The notes under the pieces were generated by a model. That model did not search any database. It worked only from the letters and a program-made list of their open reading frames with translations, and had not been told where the DNA came from. A stretch of 7,325 bases of DNA. Source: Deltaproteobacteria bacterium (GTDB lineage Bacteria; Desulfobacterota; DSM-4660; Desulfatiglandales; HGW-15). Below, one piece after another: positions 1-6,927 of the stretch (position 1 is its first letter; every line of letters starts with the position of its first letter). The DNA is taken from assembly GCA_016932235.1 (NCBI GenBank), contig JAFGDF010000148.1:1-7325 (forward strand). Direction: 5' to 3'. The translations under genes and the position numbers were made by a program.

Positions 1-327
1 GTGGATTATTCACTTAAGACAAAGTGCTGCGGAGGCCCTGTCCTCCCTGTTGATGAAAAGACGGCACTGGCCGTGGCAAAAGAGAAACTGGACAGCATAT
101 CCAATGCCGGCGCCGATGCAATATGCCTTGTCTGTCCATTCTGTTCCGTAATGTACGACAGCAACCAGAAAAGTATTGAGACGGAATTCAACAGAAGTTA
201 CGGGATCCCCGTGCTCTACCTGACCCAGCTCCTTGGCATGGCCATGGGTTTTGACAGGAAAGATCTTGGATTAAATATGAATGTGGTGAAAACAAAGGAA
301 TTGCTGTCGAGATTTCATTTTGAATAG
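1..327 (+). CDS. hdrB: HdrB-like heterodisulfide reductase subunit B, C-terminal part (partial, runs off left edge)
   Basis: The visible 108 residues match the C-terminal third of HdrB-type CCG-domain proteins, which are normally near 290 residues. Seen directly: a CCGG motif (Cys9-Cys10) preceded by the characteristic Y-S-L-K-T-K stretch, then Cys42, Cys45 and Cys48 in the run CLVCPFC, and the family-typical tail reading GIPVLYLTQLLG. In characterised HdrB proteins such CCG cysteines hold the unusual non-cubane iron-sulfur clusters that reduce a disulfide. In sulfate reducers, HdrABC-like complexes are thought to take part in flavin-based electron bifurcation in the cytoplasm, with a substrate that often remains unknown. 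The GTG at base 1 is read as an internal valine, not a start, because the first half of the family (including the first CCG domain) is missing. The stop is TAG at 325-327. Partner genes hdrA and hdrC would be expected upstream, outside the window. A stand-alone CCG-domain protein is the main alternative. Confidence 0.86.
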   Translation: MDYSLKTKCCGGPVLPVDEKTALAVAKEKLDSISNAGADAICLVCPFCSVMYDSNQKSIETEFNRSYGIPVLYLTQLLGMAMGFDRKDLGLNMNVVKTKELLSRFHFE

Positions 328-370
328 GATATGCGATATTAACAGTATTTGAAGCAATTATTAATTGTAT

Positions 371-393
371 TCCTCCTGCCGGAAGCAGGAGGA
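371..393. terminator. Terminator-like hairpin between convergent genes
   Basis: A perfect 9-bp inverted repeat (TCCTCCTGC at 371-379, GCAGGAGGA at 385-393) encloses a 5-base loop. It lies 43 bases past the stop of the HdrB fragment and 24 bases past the stop of the minus-strand giant gene, so it is well placed to end transcription from both sides. No clean run of T follows on either strand, so it is not a textbook intrinsic terminator. A smaller AT-rich inverted repeat (CAATT/AATTG, 355-367) lies next to it. The role is inferred from position and fold. Nothing else coding was seen in 328-417. Confidence 0.55.
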
Positions 394-417
394 GGCTTAT
401 GCATTTCCCTTAAAACA

Positions 418-3400
418 CTATTCCGATGCCAGGTTCCTCAGTATATAGACCGCATCTGCCGGATCGATTGTTCCTGTTCGGGTGACGTCGGCCAGGGCCT
501 TTCCCGGAATTTCAACGGGACCATCACTAACCAGGATTTTCAGGATGATGATGCAATCGGCGAGGTTAAGGACCCCATCGTCATTAATATCACCATATCT
601 GATAAGCCCTGTCAAAGGATAGCCGTGAAGCTGATTTACACCATCCGGGGCCTCATAAAGACTCATTAAATGGATAATGCCGGGACCGCTTGCTTGCAGC
701 GCCGGAGCGCGAAAATCGCCCTCCATGTCCGTAAGCTTGGTGATGCTCCGGATTTCGTGATCGGAAATGTCCATGGCGCCGAAATATAGACCGGTCACAA
801 CCCCATCCCCCTGGGTCCAGGCCACGGTAAGGATGGGTGCGGCCCCTTCCTCGGTCAAAGCAATGGACAGCTCCCGGGGAATGGCTTCAGGAAAGATTGT
901 TCCCATATCTGTCCATTCGCCGGCCTGTTCAGAGTACTCTAAAAACCCTATGCCATTTGCCTCTCCGCTATAGACCAGATAGGCAAGCCCGTCACCGCCT
1001 GCAAATGCAAAGGCGTTTCCTGCCGATTCCACCAGCAGGTCAGGCTCTGAAATACCTTGTCCCCAGGAGACGGCATTGAGTTCATGTGAGTCATTTGTGT
1101 AGGCGATCAGGCTTGGTTTCCTTTGAAGGTCATCACTTCCAACGGCATCAAAGCGGACCACCTGAGAGGATACTATCTCCACCGGATCGGACCATGAACC
1201 ACCGGAGTAGAGCATGCCGTAAATACCGCTATTCCCAGCCGCCCCCATATCGGAAGCCCGGCTATAGATCAATGCAGCGCTGTCTCCGTGAGGGATCAGT
1301 TTCAGGTTTACCGCCACATCCTCTATGGCGGCAATCTCAACAGGGGCTGACCATTGGGTCCCCTCCTCATTCCCGATGGAATAGATCATGCGTGAAGGGG
1401 GAGAAAAATCATTCATGAGGTCCCTGTCGATCCCGGTCCATACCGCAAGCCGGGTTCCATCTGCAAGATCAATGACCGCAGCATCCGTAAGGACCCCCTC
1501 TACAGATGAAATTTCGACAGGAGCTTCCCATGCCCCATCTTCCTTTTGAATGCTTGCCTTAAGCAGCATTTTACCGTCGGTGTTAATGTCTGTAAAAATA
1601 AAAATATCGCCGTCAGGGGCAGATCCCGCGAAAAGGCCAAGGGGCGGGAAGAGGTCAATGATTACCGGATCCTGCCCCTGGAATCGGACTGGTTCAAATG
1701 TGCCAAGGTCCCGGCGCTTGGTGATTATTTCCATTTCTATGAGTTTCATAGTGGCTTCCGTGCCGAACTGATAATCGATGGGCCAGGCCTTCCAGTGCCA
1801 TTTCTTCTGAAACCTGGCCACCCAGGTGTTAAGGTATGCCTCCAGCACCGCCCTCAGATCACCCCTTATACGCCTGATAATGGGTGAGTCGCCGTTCGGA
1901 TTCACGTCTATCAGCATTGCGGGCGCTCCGGTCCAGGCATCGTCGCCGGAAAGTTCCACAGTGCCCTTGGCCCCCACGCTTCCCCTGGCAACCATGGCGT
2001 CCATACCAACACCGAAACCAAAGGCGATATCAAGGCTTTCTGTCTCCTCAGGGTGTTTGGCCTTGACCGGGTCCCCGACCTCGTTTCCTCCAAGAAAGTG
2101 CCGTCGCCACTGTTTTGTCTCGGCACCCAGGATCTGATAGTGCTCCTCCTGTCGCGGAAAGGTTGTTTTGAAGCCGCTCAGGGACCTTACACCGATAAGC
2201 CCCTTGGTCAGGGCCCGAATATCCATGGCGCCCGACTTATAGAGCAAGAACAGGACAGGGCCTATCTTAGGAATATATTTAAGAATGGGGAAGATGCTCG
2301 CTGACACCTCGATGCCGGTTTGGCCGCTCATTCCGTAGAGCAGCGCCAGTTCGTCCGGCTTGTTATCCGGCGCAAACTTGTAACTATCGATATGATAGAA
2401 TTCTCCAGCCGGAGGGGGTGTCAGCCCCACTTTTATATCTCCGTATTTTTTAAGAAAACCGGGCGTATAGTCGCCCTGGTTAATGCTCTTCTTGGCGATT
2501 CCCGCCTTGAGCTGAAGGTAGAACTCACGGTCTTCACCTTTTAGAGTAGCCTCGGCCCCTCCATAGAGACTTAGTCCCATGAAACCCGGAGCCAGCCCCA
2601 GTATTCCTCCGATCTTGCCCTGCATCCCTTCCTTGACCTGGGTATCTATAGCATAGACATAATCGAGGGCGTTTGTGGCCCTTAAGATGATATTCGCCGT
2701 AAAGGCAGGGAGCGCGATTATTTTTCCCTTGGGCAGGGAATTCATTAATCCTTCTCCCATCATGGCCTGGGAACCTGCCACAGACCCCATAATGTCCGCC
2801 ATGCCGGAGAACCAGGGGGGAAGCCTGGCTCCGGTAAGCTCTTTGCCCTCAAAGGCTCCTGTGTATTCAAAATTATAGACATTCACCGCGCCCAGCTTTG
2901 TTACTACAATGTATGATGGTTTGAACAGATCAGGCGGCAATTGCCATAGCTTTACCCGGCCTGTCACTTTTATCGTGTCAGGGGTGGATGAATCGGTTTG
3001 GAAATCTGTAATGCGCTGGAAAAAGACATTTTTATAGCCATCGGCATGGGATCGGATTTTTTTCAGGAAATCAGATATCTGAAAGGGTTCTGGTTCTTCA
3101 GAGATGGTCAGGGGAGTTGCCTCGTCATCGTAGTGGTTGTCCGGGAAACTCTTTCTATCTACCAGCCATACCTCCCCGATGCCCTCTTCCAGTACAATGT
3201 TCTGGATTGCCCCCGGGGTGCCGTCATCATTGTCAAACCCGGGCAGGGTCACATTATATGTCTTCTGTTCCAGCCCCATACCCAGGCTCCAGGTCATGGT
3301 GAGGGGGCCATCCGCGTTGAATGCATTGAACAGGGACTGATTTCCCGCCTTCTTTGCCCCGGGCAGGAATGCGCCCCTACGGTTCATGGCAAGGCTGTCT

Positions 3401-6400
3401 TCGGCAATGACAGGACGTCTGATCGGGGTAAGAGCGATTGCATTACCCTCCTCAAAAAGGTAGGCATTGGTCCTGGGATCTGATGGATCAGCCACGGCCA
3501 TGGACGGGTCAAGCCGCTTCCTGAAGGGTTCAAACCCAGGCGCTTTGACCTCCAGGAACCATCCCACATCCCCCATCTCAAAGGGCCATGTAAAGGAACC
3601 GTCAGATGCCGTGGGATTACCCCTTTCGCAGGATCTTCCATAGCGGTTCCAGAGCAGGATCTCGGCCCCGGGGACAGGGCTTCCTGAACCCGCGCTTATA
3701 ACCTTTCCCTTCATGGAGATTCCCTTAATCATATTGACAATCAATTTGAACTTGAGTTTATCGCCTGAAACATCAAGGGTTTCCATCTGATAGCCGTTAT
3801 ACCTCCAGCCGGCGTGCTCCGCATCCAGTTCGTAAAACTCCAGAGGGTCTGCAAGGTCATTAAGCCATTGACCGCCCGTGGTGTTTCTTTGCACCCTATC
3901 TTCGATCCATGATCCTCCATTGTACCAGGATACCTGTACGTTACTGATCGTGGAACCGTCCGTCATATCTACGGTCTCGACCAGGATGTCGTGGGTAATA
4001 TTGAGGCTGTCCGCTTCAGCCGTGGGAGAGGGCCCTCGGATGTAGAGATTTGCCGCAAGATCGCCGCCTGTGCTGGTAAAATGATACCAGTGCTCCATGT
4101 TGTCGTCAAAATAATAACCTTTAGCGAGAGACAGCCACATCTCATAGGGCGCATTTGGCGTTCCCGCGCGCCAGCGCTCGGTATAATAAAAAATGCGGTC
4201 TCCGGTGTAGCTCAGTTTGATATACTGGGGTATCAATTCGTTGATCTTCACATAATCATAAAGCTCATCGCCAACCTGCTCCCAGGAATAGATATCTACC
4301 TTTGCGGTGCCGTAAGGGGATGCCTGCATTATCCCCTTCATGTTCATCACACCCATAGGAAAGACGGACTTCCAGTAGTCGTAATCTTCAGGAAAGGGTG
4401 ATTCCGGTATAAGCCCTGGTCCCGGGAATCGGGCAAATGTAAACTGGTAGGGATAGGGACCGGCATATTCTTCAGCCAGGTGGACAAAACGGGGATGGTG
4501 CAGCGCCATGGTATAGGCGCCTGAAGGCAGTCCTTCAAACACCCGCCGCGCGACTCCCCCCCGGTTTTCCATGTCCCCTGACAGGTTGACAGGCCCGGTC
4601 AGGGAGACCGAACCCCAATCTGCTATCTGTGAATACAGCCGGTTGGAGTAAAAGATCTCCGGGTCATCATATGTTCCATCGCTTTTGACTCGATTAATGG
4701 CCACCATCTGATGTTCCGCGGGTCCTTTCCATGCCAGCGCCTGGTCCACAATCACTTCCAATGCACAGAGATTCTTGACCGTATACAGTGTCCCGGCCAA
4801 TCGCTGTCCGGACGACAGGGCGACACCGCCTATACTGGTGATGGAGCCCATCATCTGGGAGGCCTGAAAGGCATTAGCGGAAAGAAGGCTGTGGGGCCAG
4901 ACCTGGTAATAGGGCCACATTGCGCTCCTGTAGGCGCCGGAATCCTGGTCCGTTGCAACGAAGCTGTGTCCCCAGTAGTCATCGAGGTCAGGAGCAGTTA
5001 TTCCGTACATGCCGGGAAGCAACGTGACGGTGAATTCCCCGACAGCGTTTGTCTGAATCTCGATAAGGTGATACTCTTCAGGCATAAATTGGGCATAATA
5101 TTCAGAGGCGCGGATTTCCAGCCTCTGATTGGCGCCGGGATAATAGGCGGGCCGGGCGGACCTGAAAAAATCAAAATCATGGGTGGCAAGCTCATCTGCC
5201 ATCATAAGCCTTGCGCTGAATTGGACCTGTTCCGGAGTGCAGAACAAAGTCGCTATCTGATTTGTATCGGCGACAGCATCAATATAATCCGAGGCAGTAA
5301 AGTGGACGGAGAATTCGCTATAGGCGTTTTCCTTTCCCGCATTTATATCGTTCCCCTCGATCGTGATCGGCACATGGCGTTTCACGGTCCCGTTTGCCTT
5401 TGCAATATAGTTACCGGGAAGTATCCTGTCGAAAATTACCACTGCGCGGCCTTCGTCCGCCTGGTACTTCACTGTGCGGATACGGTCGATGCCCTCGGTG
5501 TTACTGTCCTTTAGACCCTGAAGGCGCACTTCAAGACCCTCGATCATCTCGGGATCGTGATAGGGTGTGTCCACAACCATGGTGAGTGCCGTATTCTGAA
5601 GGGTCATATTAACGGTCAGATTGTCTTCCGGAAGGGCGGTCACCAGTTTTTCAGCCATGTTATATCCCAGACGTTTGCCCCGTATCTTCAAGTGGACCTG
5701 GGGAAGACCATCAAATTTTACCTTGCCGGCCATGGTGTTATCCCAGTATGGTTCGTTTTCCTTGTTGATCCCGCTTACACCCACCTGGGCCGGTACAAGG
5801 ACGATCTCCTGATCCTCTGGATGGACCCCTTCGCATTCAACGACAATGCCTTCCAGTGGCACATTCTCTTCCTCCGTAACCGGATTGAAACCATAAACCG
5901 AGGCGAGTATATAGCTTGTCTCGGGCTTGAGAAGGACGTCGGCCCAGTGTGGGCCTGTCAGCTCCTTTCCTACATTCTCGGAATAGGAACCCCAGCCCGG
6001 CTTGCTTTCAGTCCCCTCGTTAATAAAAAAGTTATAAAATCCGGCCTGGAGTCCAGTGAACTGGATGAAGCCCCGATCGTCTGTCTTTCCGGCCCTTCCC
6101 ACGGTAGTCCCATTGCTCGTCAGTGTGCCGGTAATCTGTACCGGCACGTTTCCAAGCTTCATACCGGTCGTTACGCAGGCGACTTCCACAAAGATATCGA
6201 AGAATGGCTCCTTGAGCGTAAGCTCCTTGTTCCATTGATGGCGCCCGTCAGCAGTAACCTGGAAATCCGTATCGCTTTCCGAATAATAGCCAGGGTGGTG
6301 TGCCTCCAGGGTATAGCTTCCCGGCACAATACCGTCAATAACATACATACCGAAGGCATCGGTCCTTGCGGCGTAGGAAAGGTCTTCTATATTCACGATG

Positions 6401-6576
6401 ATCTCAGCGGCATCTATGGGCAGCTTTGTAGCCTGGTCGGTGATCATGCCTCTTAGATCCCCTGTCCCCTGAGCCAGGGAATGGGCCGGGTCATTTAATA
6501 TCAAGCCTATCGTGATAGTGAAAAAAATATAGAAAAAGAAACGGGAAAAAGCAGGTTTTAATGTATATTTTTTCAT
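418..6576 (-). CDS. Giant secreted multidomain protein: carboxypeptidase-regulatory-like modules, propeller-like repeats and C-terminal dockerin
   Basis: Predicted protein of 2,052 residues. The start at 6576 is chosen because AAGGAGGA sits 9 bases upstream and the first residues form a Sec signal peptide: MKK, a hydrophobic stretch at about 13-27, and a likely cut after SLA (Ala35). Residues 39-110 are a clear carboxypeptidase-regulatory-like (transthyretin-type) module. Further beta-sandwich modules of that general kind follow to about 720, and again at 860-950 and 953-1023. They are marked by a recurring strand of the form F-x-G-L-P-x-G-x-Y near 81, 173, 288, 382, 519 and 680. Residues 1205-1620 are unassigned and rich in glycine and beta-type alternation. 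Residues 1640-1985 carry propeller-like repeats. Residues 1994-2052 form a type I dockerin. Only six cysteines are present (134, 248, 446, 604, 983, 2008). No catalytic motif is recognised. A surface or extracellular structural or binding role is inferred; the exact function is unknown. Confidence 0.9.
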   Translation of the reverse strand: MKKYTLKPAFSRFFFYIFFTITIGLILNDPAHSLAQGTGDLRGMITDQATKLPIDAAEIIVNIEDLSYAARTDAFGMYVIDGIVPGSYTLEAHHPGYYSESDTDFQVTADGRHQWNKELTLKEPFFDIFVEVACVTTGMKLGNVPVQITGTLTSNGTTVGRAGKTDDRGFIQFTGLQAGFYNFFINEGTESKPGWGSYSENVGKELTGPHWADVLLKPETSYILASVYGFNPVTEEENVPLEGIVVECEGVHPEDQEIVLVPAQVGVSGINKENEPYWDNTMAGKVKFDGLPQVHLKIRGKRLGYNMAEKLVTALPEDNLTVNMTLQNTALTMVVDTPYHDPEMIEGLEVRLQGLKDSNTEGIDRIRTVKYQADEGRAVVIFDRILPGNYIAKANGTVKRHVPITIEGNDINAGKENAYSEFSVHFTASDYIDAVADTNQIATLFCTPEQVQFSARLMMADELATHDFDFFRSARPAYYPGANQRLEIRASEYYAQFMPEEYHLIEIQTNAVGEFTVTLLPGMYGITAPDLDDYWGHSFVATDQDSGAYRSAMWPYYQVWPHSLLSANAFQASQMMGSITSIGGVALSSGQRLAGTLYTVKNLCALEVIVDQALAWKGPAEHQMVAINRVKSDGTYDDPEIFYSNRLYSQIADWGSVSLTGPVNLSGDMENRGGVARRVFEGLPSGAYTMALHHPRFVHLAEEYAGPYPYQFTFARFPGPGLIPESPFPEDYDYWKSVFPMGVMNMKGIMQASPYGTAKVDIYSWEQVGDELYDYVKINELIPQYIKLSYTGDRIFYYTERWRAGTPNAPYEMWLSLAKGYYFDDNMEHWYHFTSTGGDLAANLYIRGPSPTAEADSLNITHDILVETVDMTDGSTISNVQVSWYNGGSWIEDRVQRNTTGGQWLNDLADPLEFYELDAEHAGWRYNGYQMETLDVSGDKLKFKLIVNMIKGISMKGKVISAGSGSPVPGAEILLWNRYGRSCERGNPTASDGSFTWPFEMGDVGWFLEVKAPGFEPFRKRLDPSMAVADPSDPRTNAYLFEEGNAIALTPIRRPVIAEDSLAMNRRGAFLPGAKKAGNQSLFNAFNADGPLTMTWSLGMGLEQKTYNVTLPGFDNDDGTPGAIQNIVLEEGIGEVWLVDRKSFPDNHYDDEATPLTISEEPEPFQISDFLKKIRSHADGYKNVFFQRITDFQTDSSTPDTIKVTGRVKLWQLPPDLFKPSYIVVTKLGAVNVYNFEYTGAFEGKELTGARLPPWFSGMADIMGSVAGSQAMMGEGLMNSLPKGKIIALPAFTANIILRATNALDYVYAIDTQVKEGMQGKIGGILGLAPGFMGLSLYGGAEATLKGEDREFYLQLKAGIAKKSINQGDYTPGFLKKYGDIKVGLTPPPAGEFYHIDSYKFAPDNKPDELALLYGMSGQTGIEVSASIFPILKYIPKIGPVLFLLYKSGAMDIRALTKGLIGVRSLSGFKTTFPRQEEHYQILGAETKQWRRHFLGGNEVGDPVKAKHPEETESLDIAFGFGVGMDAMVARGSVGAKGTVELSGDDAWTGAPAMLIDVNPNGDSPIIRRIRGDLRAVLEAYLNTWVARFQKKWHWKAWPIDYQFGTEATMKLIEMEIITKRRDLGTFEPVRFQGQDPVIIDLFPPLGLFAGSAPDGDIFIFTDINTDGKMLLKASIQKEDGAWEAPVEISSVEGVLTDAAVIDLADGTRLAVWTGIDRDLMNDFSPPSRMIYSIGNEEGTQWSAPVEIAAIEDVAVNLKLIPHGDSAALIYSRASDMGAAGNSGIYGMLYSGGSWSDPVEIVSSQVVRFDAVGSDDLQRKPSLIAYTNDSHELNAVSWGQGISEPDLLVESAGNAFAFAGGDGLAYLVYSGEANGIGFLEYSEQAGEWTDMGTIFPEAIPRELSIALTEEGAAPILTVAWTQGDGVVTGLYFGAMDISDHEIRSITKLTDMEGDFRAPALQASGPGIIHLMSLYEAPDGVNQLHGYPLTGLIRYGDINDDGVLNLADCIIILKILVSDGPVEIPGKALADVTRTGTIDPADAVYILRNLASE
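421..597 (-). other. Type I dockerin module at the C-terminus of the giant protein
   Basis: Residues 1994-2052 hold the two duplicated calcium-loop and helix units of a dockerin. The first loop is canonical (Asp1996, Asn1998, Asp2000, Gly2001, with Asp2007 at position 12), followed by the helix I-I-I-L-K-I-L. The second loop keeps Asp2030 and Asp2041 but has Thr at positions 3 and 5 (2032, 2034), followed by the helix A-V-Y-I-L-R-N-L. Dockerins classically bind cohesin modules in a calcium-dependent way. No cohesin is encoded here, and many bacteria outside the cellulosome producers carry such modules with unknown partners. Confidence 0.85.
622..1659 (-). repeat. Propeller-like repeat region with W-x-x-P-V-E-I strands
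   Basis: Residues 1640-1985 contain recurring units ending in a tryptophan strand: G-A-W-E-A-P-V-E-I (about 1681-1689), T-Q-W-S-A-P-V-E-I (1740-1748), G-S-W-S-D-P-V-E-I (1793-1801), and a weaker G-E-W-T-D-M-G-T-I (1886-1894). Between them are strands such as R-L-A-V-W-T and A-P-I-L-T-V-A-W-T. This spacing of about 50-90 residues resembles the blades of a BNR/sialidase-like beta-propeller. Strict Asp-box motifs (S-x-D-x-G-x-x-W) are not seen, so no sialidase activity is proposed. The stretch opens near a D-x-N-x-D-G loop (residues 1663-1668) that could bind calcium. Confidence 0.6.
3508..3720 (-). other. Carboxypeptidase-regulatory-like domain, mid-protein copy
   Basis: Residues 953-1023 repeat the family layout: S-M-K-G-K-V-I-S, then G-S-P-V-P-G-A-E-I-L-L, then T-A-S-D-G-S-F-T-W, then the strand ending V-K-A-P-G-F-E-P-F. 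The match to the N-terminal copy is by pattern rather than close identity, so this looks like an old duplication or an independently acquired module rather than a recent tandem copy. Confidence 0.75.
6247..6465 (-). other. Carboxypeptidase-regulatory-like domain, N-terminal copy
   Basis: Residues 38-110 begin with G-D-L-R-G-M-I-T-D, continue through the loop containing L-P-I-D-A-A-E-I, then show the T-D-A-F-G-M-Y strand turn and I-D-G-I-V-P-G-S-Y-T-L, ending at H-H-P-G-Y. This order is the usual layout of the family: a small beta-sandwich found in outer-surface and extracellular proteins, where it acts as a structural or binding module. It is the best-preserved copy in the protein. Confidence 0.85.
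6472..6576 (-). other. Sec signal peptide of the giant protein
   Basis: Residues 1-35 have a basic N-region (Lys2, Lys3, Lys7, Arg12), a hydrophobic core rich in Phe and Ile (13-27), and a small-residue cut site Ser33-Leu34-Ala35 before Gln36. The residue at +1 is Gln rather than Cys and no lipobox is seen, so ordinary signal peptidase I processing is more likely than lipoprotein anchoring. No LPXTG-type sorting signal or other membrane anchor follows at the C-terminus. Confidence 0.85.
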
Positions 6577-6585
6577 GTGGATAAA

Positions 6586-6593
6586 TCCTCCTT
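6586..6593 (-). promoter_or_regulatory. Strong ribosome binding site of the giant gene
   Basis: Read on the minus strand the site is AAGGAGGA, nearly the full anti-16S complement, 9 bases before the ATG at 6576. It decides the start. The reading frame remains open for 28 more codons upstream (to 6660), but the other in-frame start codons there have no comparable site and would put non-signal sequence ahead of the signal peptide. Confidence 0.85.
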
Positions 6594-6693
6594 CATACGG
6601 ATGGCGCATTGTGAGTATTCGAGGGGAATTGAGCGATATCCTCAACACGTAAACAGTCAAAAAAGAGATTACTATATTTGTTGGAATATGAAA

Positions 6694-6721
6694 AATATCT
6701 TTTAGGTAACCATGATGTCAA
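6694..6721 (-). promoter_or_regulatory. Candidate sigma-70 promoter for the giant gene
   Basis: On the minus strand a perfect TTGACA (6716-6721) is followed after 16 bases by GATATT (6694-6699), a 4/6 match to TATAAT. A TATTTT at 6692-6697 (spacer 18) is an equal alternative. Transcription would begin near 6686, leaving an untranslated leader of about 110 bases before the start codon. The surrounding DNA is AT-rich, so the -10 match is weak evidence; the perfect -35 is the main support. Confidence 0.45.
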
Positions 6722-6801
6722 TTCAATTATGAGACTGCCAATATGCGATATTTTGATATAAAGTCGATTTAACAACACCATGGTTTGTCATGATAGTCAA
6801 G

Positions 6802-6876
6802 AACGTCCGTGCGGCACGAGGCTTCATGAGAGATGGGGGGAGGCCCCTCGGGGCCGGCACGTACGTGCAGGCTTCA
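6802..6876. other. GC-rich, self-complementary intergenic element
   Basis: This stretch stands out from its AT-rich surroundings and has several nested symmetries. They are CGTGC-G-GCACG (6808-6818), GGCCCCTCGGGGCC (6842-6855), and the perfect 12-bp palindrome GCACGTACGTGC (6857-6868). The left end (6802-6812) can also pair with 6857-6867 apart from one internal and one terminal mismatch, enclosing the central hairpin. GGCACG and AGGCTTCA each occur twice in the same order (6813-6826, and 6856-6861 with 6869-6876). It lies 52 bases past the stop of the right-hand minus-strand gene. It could be that gene's terminator, a structured RNA, or a remnant of a mobile element such as part of a group II intron; the sequence does not decide between these. 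Confidence 0.5.
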
Positions 6877-6927
6877 AACCACCTTAAGCTGCTGTAATCA
6901 AAATCTCCCCCACTTTTACTCGGTTTG

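Noticed and set aside
1..3. GTG at base 1 as the true start of a small CCG-domain protein
   Set aside because: The fragment begins mid-domain, directly before the second CCG motif. HdrB proteins are much longer, so the frame most likely continues beyond the left edge.
622..1659. Sialidase activity for the propeller-like region
   Set aside because: No strict Asp-box motifs or catalytic arginine triad could be identified; only the repeat geometry resembles that fold.
4711..5514. Plus-strand open frame of 267 codons antisense to the giant gene
   Set aside because: Same reasoning: no recognisable family, no convincing ribosome site, and full overlap with a supported coding region.
5557..6456. 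Long plus-strand open frame of 299 codons antisense to the giant gene
   Set aside because: It overlaps a much longer gene with a signal peptide, ribosome site and recognisable domains. It has no recognisable motif and reads as a composition-driven shadow.
6577..6660. Upstream extension of the giant gene to an earlier in-frame start at 6660
   Set aside because: The 28 extra residues would precede a clear signal peptide, and the strong ribosome site at 6586-6593 points to the ATG at 6576.
6593..6781. A 62-codon minus-strand open frame in the promoter region of the giant gene
   Set aside because: It overlaps the candidate promoter and the giant gene's ribosome-site region, and its product shows no motif or plausible translation signal.
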